A stretch of 64,000 bases of DNA, taken from the NCBI GenBank assembly GCA_964526785.1, contig CAZGMJ010000018.1:17325-81324 (forward strand). Reading direction: 5' to 3'. The DNA comes from CAZGMJ01 sp964526785. GTDB lineage: Bacteria; Planctomycetota; Phycisphaerae; Sedimentisphaerales; Anaerobacaceae. A program made the translations under genes and the position numbers. Below are positions 1-8,630 of the stretch, in pieces. The number at the start of each line of letters is the position of its first letter. The first letter of the stretch is position 1. The notes beneath the pieces were generated by a model. The model was not told the DNA's origin and made no database searches. It saw only the letters and a program-made list of their open reading frames with translations.

Positions 1-825
1 GTTGATCACCCACGCGACCGCGGTCATGTCCCAGAGTACTTTGGACCATCCGAAGTGGTCTTTCCTGTGTTCTTTGAAGATCTTGAGCAGGTAGTCGCCG
101 ATTTCGCCGCGTCCCGTCAGATATCGCTCCATCTCCGGCACGGTGGTCGTAAAGTGTGTCACGACCGGTGTGCAGGGCAGTTGCACGAAGGGCACGCCGC
201 TGTTGAAGATGATCTTCGAGGCGTTGAGGTCCTGGCGGTAGTTGAATTCTCGCTGGTGCGGCCAGTTGTGGCCGTTGCCGCCCAGCCAGACGATTACGAT
301 GTTCTTGATGATGGACGGATCCATGAGAATTGCGTTGCTGACGTTGGTGATCGCGCCGACGGGGACCACGTAGAGCGGATCGTCGGGACTGCTCTTTCTC
401 GCCCGCTTGAGAAGGTCCAGCGCCGCGGGGCTCTTCTCGGGTTCCTTGATGTTGTTCAGGTACTGCGTGCTGCCTTTGAACGCGAAGCCTTCGGGCGATT
501 TGTCCAGCCGGCTCAGCAGGCGGAGGATTTCTTCGTAGCTTTTCTCCATTCCGTCGCCGGGTCCGCTGGAGCGGCTGTTGTGGAACGGGGCGGCATAGAC
601 GGCTTTGACATCCAGTTCCGGCGAGATCAGCGAATAGACCACAGCGAACTGATCGTCGATCTCGTTGAACGTGTCGGTATCGAGCACCATCCGGACAGGG
701 CGGTCTGTCGGAGGACGCAGCATCTCTATCCGCTTGCATTCTGAGATATCCGGGAATTTCTGCCCGCGGGCCAGTCCGCCGACAACGATGGTGATAACTA
801 ACGTCGCACTCAGTACACGCTTCAT
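1..825 (-). CDS. Exported nucleoside hydrolase-like protein (IUNH family), 3' part outside the window
   Basis: The frame stays open to the window edge, so only the first 275 codons are present. The protein starts with a short signal peptide (MKRVLSATLVITIVVGG), followed by a nucleoside-hydrolase core. The family's calcium- and ribose-binding aspartate cluster near the N-terminus (normally DTDxGxDD) is recognisable as DTDTFNEIDDQ, with the second aspartate pair shifted to EIDDQ. A later stretch, VPVGAITNVSNAI, matches the family's threonine/asparagine region. Known members hydrolyse the N-glycosidic bond of ribonucleosides; an exported one could scavenge nucleosides, but the substrate cannot be read here. 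ATG at 825 is preceded by AAAGGA with suitable spacing. It is divergent from the DUF1593-type gene downstream, a second nucleoside-hydrolase-fold protein. Confident on family, uncertain on activity. Confidence 0.8.
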   Translation of the reverse strand, partial: MKRVLSATLVITIVVGGLARGQKFPDISECKRIEMLRPPTDRPVRMVLDTDTFNEIDDQFAVVYSLISPELDVKAVYAAPFHNSRSSGPGDGMEKSYEEILRLLSRLDKSPEGFAFKGSTQYLNNIKEPEKSPAALDLLKRARKSSPDDPLYVVPVGAITNVSNAILMDPSIIKNIVIVWLGGNGHNWPHQREFNYRQDLNASKIIFNSGVPFVQLPCTPVVTHFTTTVPEMERYLTGRGEIGDYLLKIFKEHRKDHFGWSKVLWDMTAVAWVIN

Positions 826-975
826 TTCGTATCCTTTCATTATTGACCCGTCACAATCGATTTCAATGCGGGCGATCCATTCTCGTCACGCCATTGCAGG
901 ATATAGAATAGCCCACCGGCTTGCGATGGGCAAGCCTTCGCCGGCAGCGAGTACGAACCCTGGCGGCATTACGAA

Positions 976-1184
976 GGACAGCTATCTGGTTCTTGTTGGG
1001 AGGGCTGGATTATAGGCTCCGCAGCAAGGCGTGGCGATACGAGTGGTCGAGCGCCGCTGCGCACGTGGATGGCAAGGCGCGGTCGGAATTGCTGGACCTG
1101 GCGCACTGGTATGATAGGATATCCGCTGAGCAGTGGCGAAAACAACTCAACGCAGGCATAGACGGAGGCTGCATTAAGAACTGA
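976..1184 (+). pseudogene. Remnant of a REP-associated (Y1-type) transposase, C-terminal end, copy 1
   Basis: The translated stretch contains KAWRYEWSSAAAH, then LLDLAHWYDR and QWRKQL, which matches the C-terminal end of REP-associated tyrosine transposases (pattern WxWSSAxAH...). The catalytic HUH motif and tyrosine are absent, so this is only a tail fragment. The conserved RAGL segment lies in another frame: compared with the second copy at 2767, two bases are missing near 1012. No start codon or ribosome site fits. Together with copy 2 it brackets the DUF1593-type gene in direct orientation. Confidence 0.7.
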
Positions 1185-1209
1185 CTCGATGAAGATGGAG
1201 GAATCAACA

Positions 1210-2766
1210 ATGAACCATGCTCGCAAAGCCACCAGGCTGGCGACCCGAAAAACCGCTTCCGCCGGAGTGTCCCTCGGAAGAGTCCCGGTCTTTGCCGGAA
1301 TTCCTGCCATAGTGATCCTGATTGCGATTTCATGCATAGCATTACCGGCTGCGGGAAAACCAAGAGTGGTGGTCATGACCGATATTGGGGGCGATCCGGA
1401 TGATCAGCAATCGATGGTTCGCTTCTTGAGCTATGCCAATGAGTTTGATATCAGGGGACTTTACGCAACCAGCACCCGTCTTGAAGTCAATGTTTCCGTC
1501 ATAGAAGATATGGTCAAAGCCTGGGGGGCGACACGTGATAATCTGTCCCATCATGCGGGTGGCTGGCCAACGAAGGATTATCTGCTCAGTGTGATCAAAG
1601 GGGGACGTCTGGTGGAAGGCATATACTGGTGTGGCATCGGAAACGGTGTGCGGGATCCTGAAACCGGCAAAGCAGGAGGCATTTGTACTCCGGGAGTTGA
1701 TACTCTGATTGGTGAAGGTATGGATTCTGAAGCATCAGACCATCTGATCACCGTCATTGATGAAAGTCCGGATCCGACCTGGGTATTGGTATGGGGGGGC
1801 ACGCGCGAACTGGCCCAAGCCATCTGGAAGGTTAAAGAAACCCGCACAGAAAGCCAGTTGAATGAATTCAACAGCAGGATCAGGATATATTCTATTAGCC
1901 TACAGGACAAATCCATGCCCTGGCTGCTCACTGAATTTCCAGATCTTTTCATCATCCGCACAAGATTGAGCCACCGGGGCATTTACAGGTACGATAAGCT
2001 GGATAGCGCATTGTTAAACAGTTACTGGTGCAATACCCATATCCGGAATAACCACGGCGCACTGGGGGCCATGTATGCCGGAAATCTCAAAGGAACATTC
2101 GATAAACACGGAATGAAAGAAGGCGATACGCCTTCACTTCTTTATTTAATACACAACGGCCTGAGCGATCCGGATGATCCGTCAATGGGCAACTGGGGAG
2201 GCCGGTTTTATCCAACACTGAGTGACAAGCATTGGTTTGAGGCGGAGGACGACAACCCGTATTCCGAGAAATCCATGCTTCGGGTTTACTGGAGTGTTTC
2301 CCGCTGGCACGTCGCTCGTCAGAATGATTTTGCGGCTCGTATGGACTGGCAGCGATATGCCAAATATGGTGATGCAAACCATAATCCTGTTGTGGCATTG
2401 AATGGGAACTCAACGAAAGATGTTGTCTTTCACACGGTTACTTCGGGAACAAGTGTTCCATTAAGCGCCGATGGCTCCAGCGATCCGGATGGAGATGCGC
2501 TGCAATATCATTGGTGGGAGTATTATGAAGCCGGAAGTGGTCAGGGTACCGGGCCGGATGAGGGGCCCACAATTTCCATATCCAATGCCTTTTCAAGCAA
2601 TGCCGAATTCAAATCGCCGGATGTCGGCTCGCCGAAGGCCATTCACATCATTCTTGAGGTAACGGATAATGGGAGTCCTAATCTGACAAGTTATCGAAGA
2701 GTAGTGGTAACGGTCAAACCAGAAGGCAGCGGTAACGTTCGTGATGGAAGCAGTTCCGAAAACTAG
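1210..2766 (+). CDS. Secreted DUF1593 / Sde182-type nucleoside-hydrolase-like protein
   Basis: A 518-aa protein with an N-terminal hydrophobic export segment (about residues 28-46), then a nucleoside-hydrolase-like domain beginning VVVMTDIGGDPDDQQS, the signature of DUF1593 (cellulose-binding protein Sde182 family, Pfam PF07632). The C-terminal ~110 residues hold a PKD-like beta domain with SADGSSDPDGDALQYHWW, as in the Sde182 C-terminal module. The DxxGDPDDQ cluster keeps the metal-binding aspartates of nucleoside hydrolases; the real substrate of the family is not established, and polysaccharide association is known for Sde182. ATG 1210 is chosen over ATG 1189 because GGAGG (1197-1201) sits 8 nt before it. 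The gene is bracketed by two transposase-tail repeats (976 and 2767), suggesting it came in with, or was copied by, a mobile event. Confidence 0.85.
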   Translation: MNHARKATRLATRKTASAGVSLGRVPVFAGIPAIVILIAISCIALPAAGKPRVVVMTDIGGDPDDQQSMVRFLSYANEFDIRGLYATSTRLEVNVSVIEDMVKAWGATRDNLSHHAGGWPTKDYLLSVIKGGRLVEGIYWCGIGNGVRDPETGKAGGICTPGVDTLIGEGMDSEASDHLITVIDESPDPTWVLVWGGTRELAQAIWKVKETRTESQLNEFNSRIRIYSISLQDKSMPWLLTEFPDLFIIRTRLSHRGIYRYDKLDSALLNSYWCNTHIRNNHGALGAMYAGNLKGTFDKHGMKEGDTPSLLYLIHNGLSDPDDPSMGNWGGRFYPTLSDKHWFEAEDDNPYSEKSMLRVYWSVSRWHVARQNDFAARMDWQRYAKYGDANHNPVVALNGNSTKDVVFHTVTSGTSVPLSADGSSDPDGDALQYHWWEYYEAGSGQGTGPDEGPTISISNAFSSNAEFKSPDVGSPKAIHIILEVTDNGSPNLTSYRRVVVTVKPEGSGNVRDGSSSEN

Positions 2767-2920
2767 GGACAGCCATCTGGTTTTTGTTGGCAGGGCTGGG
2801 TTTTTCAGGCTCCGCAGCAAGGCGTGGCGATACGAGTGGTCGAGCGCCGCTGCGCACCTGGATGCCAGGGCGCGGTCGGGGTTGCTGGAGTTGGCGCATT
2901 GGTATAACATGAAGGAATGA
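2767..2920 (+). pseudogene. Remnant of a REP-associated (Y1-type) transposase, C-terminal end, copy 2
   Basis: Begins two bases after the DUF1593-type stop codon. One frame reads VGRAGFF, then RSKAWRYEWSSAAAHL and LLELAHWYNMKE before TGA, matching the C-terminus of REP-associated transposases. Copy 2 keeps the RAGF/WSS region in one frame, whereas copy 1 has a 2-bp deletion. By eye the two copies share about 140 bp with roughly 85 percent identity (976-1117 against 2767-2908). No catalytic domain remains, so it is inactive. Confidence 0.7.
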
Positions 2921-3114
2921 AAACCCTATGCAAAACCATCTTTCTGCTGATGGTCGCGGCGGTTTGCCTCTGCGATGGGGCTCAGGCCGCCGATTTAACC
3001 AACCGCCGGCAATCGCGAATGATGCGTTGGGATGCTGAGAATCGGCATCTCATCATTGAAAAATGGGTCTTCGCCGATCCCGTGCTGATGGTGAAGATTG
3101 CGCCGATGCCATAG
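2917..3114 (+). CDS. Short exported protein of unknown function, possibly a truncated gene
   Basis: 65 residues with a clear signal peptide (MKTLCKTIFLLMVAAVCLC...AQAA) and a ~40-residue charged remainder that I do not recognise. ATG 2917 overlaps the TGA of the transposase remnant (ATGA) and AAGGA lies just upstream. The mature part is very short for a secreted enzyme, so it may be the 5' stump of a larger gene cut during the rearrangement that left the adjacent transposase fragments. No homologue is named. Confidence 0.4.
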   Translation: MKTLCKTIFLLMVAAVCLCDGAQAADLTNRRQSRMMRWDAENRHLIIEKWVFADPVLMVKIAPMP

Positions 3115-3226
3115 CCTTCCGTGGATCGTGGGTCGTTCGCTCGACGCGAGCGGCAGGCGCTGGTATGATCTGCGGTGTTGAAGATCGTGTGTTCGCAGTA
3201 TCATTTACCTGGTGTAAGGATTGCCA

Positions 3227-4588
3227 TTGAGTGCGCATTTGCATATCAGGCCGTGTCTGGCTCTCGGGCCGGTGATCATTCTAATGATGCTCGCCTGCGG
3301 CTCGGTGCGCGCCGCGGACGCCGCGCCTCCGGAGGATGGCGATGCGGCAGCCGCGATGCCCGCGCATCGCTTCGAACTCGTCGCGGCCGAGCAGTCCGAG
3401 AAGGTCTCAGCGGACAGGTGGCTGGTAGGCCGGATTCGTGTGCTGGATGCCTGCGAGGACGATCTGATCCAGATCCTTCGAGTGCGTTTGGACGATCCTG
3501 AAGCGCAGCGACGCTGGAAGGGTCTGATGAGGCACGATGTCAACTTCGACGGCCATCTCGATATTGGGATCAGCCAGCGGGAAGGAGCCAAGTGGGGGCG
3601 CGTTTTCTGGTGGCTGTATGATCCCGAAAGCGGGCGCTACCACGTCGATACATTGAGCGAGGAACTGTACGCTCTGGGTTTGGCGGATTTCGAAGTGGAT
3701 CCGGAGAGAAAGCGGCTGCGGGTGACGCGATTTGTGGGGACCAATCTCGATGAGTACCTGTACGAGGTTGCCGGCGGCCATCTGTTGCTGGCGGGATACA
3801 AGCGGCTGATCGGTCCGAGCGATGAGCTTTTTCTGACCGTCGCGGCGGTTTGCATGAATGCCAAAGCGGACACGCAGGCCAATCTCAAGACATTCGCTTC
3901 GTATATCAGGCAGGCGTCACAGAAGGGGGCGCAGCTCGTCGTCTTTCCCGAAGTTGCGCTGCAGCAGAATCCCGGCTGGAACGCGGCCGATGGGCCTTCG
4001 CAGGAGGAACTGGCCTATGTGCGCGATACGGCTGAGACGGTGCCGGGACCGAGCACCGGCGTGCTGGTTGAACTCGCCAAAGAGCACAGGATCTACATCA
4101 TCTTCGGTATGACGGAAAAGTCCGCCGAGGGCGAACTGTACAACAGTGCGGTGTTTCTGGGGCCTGGCGGCGTGATTGGCACATACCGCAAGCGGCATCT
4201 CAACACCGGCACGGCGGGCAACGAGGATCTTTTCTGGAGGCCGGGCGATAAGATGGGTGTGTTTCGCAGCCCTCTCGGCCGGGTGGGGATCATGATGTCG
4301 GTCGAGATGGAGAAGCATCTCGGGGCGAAGATGGCCGATGCGCGGGCGGATGTGATCGTAACGCTTGCGGCCTGGCCGCCGATGGCCGGCAGGTGGTACG
4401 ATCGGCTGACCCGCTCCAATGCCCTGGAGTCCGGGCGCTGGCACGTGATCGCCAACCAGACCGGTCCCGTCGGCCATACGTGGGGGTACGGTCACAGTCG
4501 CATCGTGGATCCGGACGGTGCGGTTGCCGCCGACACCGGCGTGCAGGAGGCGATGGCCGTAGTCACCACCGACCTGCCCATCCCCTGA
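3227..4588 (+). CDS. Exported nitrilase-superfamily protein lacking the catalytic cysteine, with N-terminal XAC2610-like domain
   Basis: About 453 aa. After a signal peptide comes a beta-rich domain with HDVNFDGHLDIG (around residue 105), resembling the XAC2610-type domain and its D-x-N-x-D-G loop. From about residue 205 a carbon-nitrogen hydrolase domain follows: glutamate in FPEVAL (E242) and lysine in YRKRHL (K322) of the E-K-C triad are present. At the position of the nucleophile (usually ICYD) the sequence reads GIMMSVEM, codon TCG at 4298-4300, i.e. serine. With a serine the usual amidase/nitrilase thioester chemistry is not expected, so it may be a pseudoenzyme or binding protein. TTG 3227 is preferred over TTG 3221 because AAGGA (3216-3220) then has 6 nt spacing; neither is certain. 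Confidence 0.75.
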   Translation: MSAHLHIRPCLALGPVIILMMLACGSVRAADAAPPEDGDAAAAMPAHRFELVAAEQSEKVSADRWLVGRIRVLDACEDDLIQILRVRLDDPEAQRRWKGLMRHDVNFDGHLDIGISQREGAKWGRVFWWLYDPESGRYHVDTLSEELYALGLADFEVDPERKRLRVTRFVGTNLDEYLYEVAGGHLLLAGYKRLIGPSDELFLTVAAVCMNAKADTQANLKTFASYIRQASQKGAQLVVFPEVALQQNPGWNAADGPSQEELAYVRDTAETVPGPSTGVLVELAKEHRIYIIFGMTEKSAEGELYNSAVFLGPGGVIGTYRKRHLNTGTAGNEDLFWRPGDKMGVFRSPLGRVGIMMSVEMEKHLGAKMADARADVIVTLAAWPPMAGRWYDRLTRSNALESGRWHVIANQTGPVGHTWGYGHSRIVDPDGAVAADTGVQEAMAVVTTDLPIP

Positions 4589-4800
4589 CGCTTCGCACGG
4601 TAATGACGCGATCTGGCTCGTTGACCGCGAATGCCCGAAATCTGGCAGGGATGGCGGAGATGCGGAATCTGTCTTGCACAAAATGACGAGTTTGCTGCAC
4701 GGAATAAGGTTTCCAGCCGGGGGCGTTGTCCGTTATGCTTGTAGGCTGTGCAAAGCGTGCACGCACACGAAACCGAGCTTTGACGATGGAGATGCACATT

Positions 4801-6141
4801 ATGCAATCGATTAGACGACGCGATTTTCTCAAGAGCAGTCTGGCGGCCACCGCTGCCGGCATAACGCCGTTCAATATCCTCAAGGCGGGCCAGTCGCCCA
4901 ACAACAAGCTGAATATCGCCTGTATCGGCGTGGGGAATCAGGGTGCGAGCAATGCCGAGTATCTTGCGCGGATCGAGAACGTGATCGCTCTGTGCGATGT
5001 GGATCATGCCTGGCATGCGCGGGCGATCAAGAATCGTGAGAACCTCCACGGCATCAAGCTCTGGACGGACTACCGCGTAATGTTCGACAAGATCGGCAAG
5101 GATATCGACGCCGTGCTGGTCGCCACGCCGGAGCACAACCATTATACGATTTCGACCGCCGCCATTCGCAGAGGCAAACACGTCTACTGCCAGAAGCCCT
5201 TGTGCCACACGGTCAACGAGGTGCGGATGCTGGTCGAAGAGGCCCGGAAGCAGAAGAATGTGGTGACGCAGATGGGACACCAGGGCCATTCGAGCGAGAG
5301 TTCGGCGATGATTCGCGACTGGGCGCTGGCCGGGACGGTCGGGCCGATCCGCCAGGTGGACGCCTATTCGCGCAAGAACTACTGGATCGACAAACCTGTC
5401 GCCACAGGCTGCACCGTGCCGGAGACGCTGGACTGGAACCTGTATCTCAACCGCGCCGAGATGATCCCATTCAGCACGAGCTACATGAACCGCGAGTGGA
5501 TTCGGTACAGCCACTTCAGCGGAGCGGTCGGCGACATGGCGGCGCACATCTTTGACCCGGCATATTACGGCCTGGACCTTCGGGTGCCGTTGAGCGTGCG
5601 AGCGGACGTGCCGATACCCGCCTATCCCGGTTCGTTGCCGAGAGCGGGCGTCATTACGTGGGAATTCGGCGCTCGCGGTGACAAGCCGCCGGTAACACTG
5701 AAGTACTACCTGGGCGGGGGGATCGAGTTCCCGCATCCCAAACACCTCGAAGAGAATCGACGGGGCATAACGAGCGGTTCGGTACTCATCGGCGAAAAGG
5801 CGTCGATCATGGCGGGCAGCCACAGCCAGGGTTCGCGGCTGATTCCGGAGAGCTTTATGAAGGAGGCGCCGCGGCCACCGAAACGGGCCTTCCGCTGCAA
5901 AGGCAGGACGCACTTCGACAACTGGACGCTGGCGTGCAAGGGCGAGGATACGGCGATGTCGCCTTTCGAATACGCCGGTCCGCTGTCCGAGATCATCGTG
6001 CTCGGCGATATTGCTCTGGTGCATCCGGGGCGGACGCTGAAATGGGACTCGAAGAACATGCGGATCACCAACGACGAGGAGGCGGACAAGAGCCTGTTCA
6101 TGCGCCGCCTCGACCCGCGCGACGATATAGACTGGTGCTGA
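4801..6141 (+). CDS. Tat-exported Gfo/Idh/MocA-family oxidoreductase
   Basis: 447 residues. The N-terminus SIRRRDFLKSSLAA is a twin-arginine signal. The Rossmann nucleotide-binding motif follows as CIGVGNQGASN, and EKPL-type catalytic lysine context appears as CQKPLCHT. The C-terminal half has the alpha/beta domain typical of planctomycete Gfo/Idh/MocA proteins that carry a Tat signal. These enzymes use NAD(P) for redox chemistry on sugars or sugar derivatives; the substrate is not readable. ATG 4801 is chosen since GGAG (4788-4791) is 9 nt upstream; ATGs at 4786 and 4792 overlap that site. It follows the nitrilase-like gene by 212 bp on the same strand. Confident on family, not on substrate. 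Confidence 0.88.
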   Translation: MQSIRRRDFLKSSLAATAAGITPFNILKAGQSPNNKLNIACIGVGNQGASNAEYLARIENVIALCDVDHAWHARAIKNRENLHGIKLWTDYRVMFDKIGKDIDAVLVATPEHNHYTISTAAIRRGKHVYCQKPLCHTVNEVRMLVEEARKQKNVVTQMGHQGHSSESSAMIRDWALAGTVGPIRQVDAYSRKNYWIDKPVATGCTVPETLDWNLYLNRAEMIPFSTSYMNREWIRYSHFSGAVGDMAAHIFDPAYYGLDLRVPLSVRADVPIPAYPGSLPRAGVITWEFGARGDKPPVTLKYYLGGGIEFPHPKHLEENRRGITSGSVLIGEKASIMAGSHSQGSRLIPESFMKEAPRPPKRAFRCKGRTHFDNWTLACKGEDTAMSPFEYAGPLSEIIVLGDIALVHPGRTLKWDSKNMRITNDEEADKSLFMRRLDPRDDIDWC

Positions 6142-6242
6142 GCGGCGGCGTTCTGCGAACGGCGGGGTGGGAAAAGAGGCACATCAGATGTCTTTACGCC
6201 TGGCCGTCGCGGTGCGGTTGACCATGAGGGCCGGAAGAACAC

Positions 6243-7385
6243 TCACCGGATGTTCTCAAACAAGCGGAGTCCGAGGCCCTGGAAGCTCGAGCATGCGATA
6301 TCCAGGTCGCCGTCGCCTTCCCAGTCGAACACGCAGCAGCCGGAGTATTCGCCGTTTTCGGGCAGGCCGTCAATCGGGCTGCGGACCAGAGCGCCCGATC
6401 CGTCGTTGAGAAAGACCAGGATGCCCGAAGTCGAAGAGGTCGTGATGTCAACATCGCCGTCGCCATCGATATCGCCCGCGGCAACCTGCATGGTGCCGCT
6501 GCCGCGTCGGTTCAAAGGTATCTCCTTCCACCATTGCGATTGGGCTGCCGTGCAGCCGTTTCCGAGAAAGACGCGGAGTCCGGCCTGCGTACCGACGGCC
6601 AGGTCTGTGCGGCCGTCACGGTCGAAATCCGCGGCGGCGGGTTTGTAGCCGATTGTGTCGGTGATCTTCAGCGCTTCGGTGTGACGGGTGCTGTATGATA
6701 CCGTCGGCGACCTGGAGCAAAGAAAGATACGCGGCGGCTTTCCCGGGTGATTGGTGACAACCACGTCGAGCCGCGCATCTGCGTTGATATCATCCAGCAT
6801 AACGGCGGTGTCTTCGTACGTGTCGGTTTCGAGCGAGAGCGTATGGAACGATGCCGCCTTGCCGGCATTCAGCAATACCTTGACGCCTGCACCGCCCGTA
6901 GCCAGGGCGATGTCGATATCGCCGTCGCCCTCGACATCTCCAACGGCCAGATCATCACATGCTTTCTCTGTGAAGGGCGAAGTCAGGGCTGTGAAGCCGG
7001 GCCGTCCATCCGACAGCTTCGTCCGGAATATCATCAGGCCCTTGGTTCGGTCCTCGAAGGCGTTGCGCACGGCCAGAACGTCCAGCGTTCCGTCGCCGGT
7101 CACATCCGCCAGGGCAACACCGCCGTACCGGCCTGTCTCGGCAACCGACCTGCGTGTCCATTGTGAGCCGTCATACGAGAACAGGAACAGCCCCTGTTGC
7201 TTTTCGCGGCGCCCGGAGAGTATCTCGGCGTAGCCATCCTTGTCCACATCCCCGGCTGCGACAGCCGCGAAGTTGCCGTTCGCATTGGGTACGGGGACTT
7301 CTTCGAACCTCAGTGGTGCGGCTGATGCGGCGAGTGCGACGATCAGAACGGCTGCGATGGTTGTCTTTCTGTGTGTTGTCTTCAT
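6243..7385 (-). CDS. Secreted FG-GAP/VCBS-repeat protein (beta-propeller)
   Basis: 380 aa with signal peptide MKTTHRKTTIAAVLIVALAASA. Seven repeats each carry a D-x-[DNE]-x-D-G-x-x-D calcium-binding loop: DVDKDGYAEI, DVTGDGTLDV, DVEGDGDIDIA, DINADARLDV (degenerate), DFDRDGRTDLA, DIDGDGDVDI and DWEGDGDLDIA. The repeat count fits one seven-bladed, integrin-like propeller filling the whole mature protein, with no added catalytic or sorting domain. It probably binds ligands or calcium at the cell surface. The start codon at 7385 is chosen for the signal peptide; the frame is open further upstream without a plausible signal. It is convergent with the Gfo/Idh/MocA gene and divergent from the peroxiredoxin fusion. 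Confidence 0.85.
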   Translation of the reverse strand: MKTTHRKTTIAAVLIVALAASAAPLRFEEVPVPNANGNFAAVAAGDVDKDGYAEILSGRREKQQGLFLFSYDGSQWTRRSVAETGRYGGVALADVTGDGTLDVLAVRNAFEDRTKGLMIFRTKLSDGRPGFTALTSPFTEKACDDLAVGDVEGDGDIDIALATGGAGVKVLLNAGKAASFHTLSLETDTYEDTAVMLDDINADARLDVVVTNHPGKPPRIFLCSRSPTVSYSTRHTEALKITDTIGYKPAAADFDRDGRTDLAVGTQAGLRVFLGNGCTAAQSQWWKEIPLNRRGSGTMQVAAGDIDGDGDVDITTSSTSGILVFLNDGSGALVRSPIDGLPENGEYSGCCVFDWEGDGDLDIACSSFQGLGLRLFENIR

Positions 7386-7518
7386 GGCCGCATTGTATCT
7401 GAGACCGGACGATATCCACAAGTCGCAAATATATGTCCTTTGCAAACGCAGCAATGTGGAGTAGATTGATCGAAACGAATCGAATGTCCTTTGTATTTGC
7501 CGCCAGATGGAGGCCGCC

Positions 7519-8568
7519 ATGAATGATCGTGGAAAGAAACTCAGAGAAGGAGCCGTCAACAGCCCGCTTCTGTTTATTGTGATTCTGGTTGTTGTGACTG
7601 TGGTGCTGGGGTTGTGGTTCATGTACGGTCGTCCGCCGCATCCGCCGGCGGCGATGCACAGGCTGGAATGTTCGAATCATCTCAAGATGCTCGGACTTGC
7701 GATGCAGTTGTACGCTCACGACCATCAGGACAAATTCCCTCCGCCGGAGAAATGGTGCGATGCGCTGCTTGGTGTCGAGATAGAAGACACGGACATGGCC
7801 GAGCAGTTTCAGTGTCCTGCAGCAGTCGCGGCCGGCGACCAGGCTCGGTGCCACTACGCAATGAACCCCAATGCTGCGTATGATTCAGAGCCCAACGTGG
7901 TTCTGCTGTTCGACAGCAGGGGCGGCTGGAACCTGCACGGCGGGCCGGAACTGATGGTTACCGATCGCCATCCCGGAGGCAGTTGCGTGCTGCTGGCTGA
8001 CGGCAGTGCGACATTCGTACAGTCGGACGCGCTGGACACGCTGAACTGGGGCAAACCCATACAGCAGACGGATACGATGGAAAAGGAGAAAGAAATGGCG
8101 CAGTTGCAGGTAGGTGATAAAGCACCGGCATTTACATTGCTCGACCAGGATGCACAAGAGGTGAGTCTGGCCGACTTTGCCGGCAAGAACGTTCTGGTGT
8201 ACTTCTATCCGCGGGCGGATACGCCGGGCTGCACGGTCCAGGCGTGCAGCGTGCGGGATACGATGGCTGAGCTGAAGAACCTTGACGTGGTTACTCTGGG
8301 CATCAGTCCCGACGAGCCCGAGGCGTTGAAGAAGTTCGACGAGAAGTACTCGCTGGGTTTCCGGTTGTTGTCGGATCCCGATCACAAGGCCGCCACAGCC
8401 TACGGCGTCTGGGGGGAGCGGACCCGAGGCGGCAGGACGAGCGTGGGCATGACCCGTTCATCGTTCCTGGTTGATGAGGAGGGGAAGATCGTTCAGGTCA
8501 GCTACGGCGTAAAACCGGCCGATACGGTTCCCAACGCCATGGCGGCCCTGAAGGAATCCGGCCAATAA
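7519..8568 (+). CDS. Membrane-anchored H-X9-DG domain fused to a Bcp/PrxQ-type peroxiredoxin
   Basis: 349 aa. Residues 15-37 form a transmembrane helix; residues 47-170 resemble the pseudopilin-like region of planctomycete DUF1559-type proteins, ending in H151-PGGSCVLLA-D161-G162, an exact H-X9-DG motif. From residue 193 the protein is a complete Bcp/PrxQ peroxiredoxin with peroxidatic C238 in TPGC and resolving C243 five residues later, so it should reduce hydroperoxides. An internal ATG (8095, residue 193) starts exactly at the peroxiredoxin and has AAGGAG (8082-8087) 7 nt upstream, so a free cytoplasmic peroxiredoxin may also be made from this gene. ATG 7519 is taken because GGAGG (7509-7513) precedes it; ATG 7507 overlaps the site. 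Confidence 0.85.
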   Translation: MNDRGKKLREGAVNSPLLFIVILVVVTVVLGLWFMYGRPPHPPAAMHRLECSNHLKMLGLAMQLYAHDHQDKFPPPEKWCDALLGVEIEDTDMAEQFQCPAAVAAGDQARCHYAMNPNAAYDSEPNVVLLFDSRGGWNLHGGPELMVTDRHPGGSCVLLADGSATFVQSDALDTLNWGKPIQQTDTMEKEKEMAQLQVGDKAPAFTLLDQDAQEVSLADFAGKNVLVYFYPRADTPGCTVQACSVRDTMAELKNLDVVTLGISPDEPEALKKFDEKYSLGFRLLSDPDHKAATAYGVWGERTRGGRTSVGMTRSSFLVDEEGKIVQVSYGVKPADTVPNAMAALKESGQ

Positions 8569-8630
8569 TCGTTACCGCATTCGATCCGGCCGCCTTATAT
8601 GGACGAATGGTTCTATTAAAGGAGGCTGCA

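Noticed and set aside
4492..6024. Long 510-codon minus-strand frame opposite the Gfo/Idh/MocA gene
   Set aside because: It is the reverse-frame shadow of a clear oxidoreductase; the product is histidine/arginine-rich with no motif.
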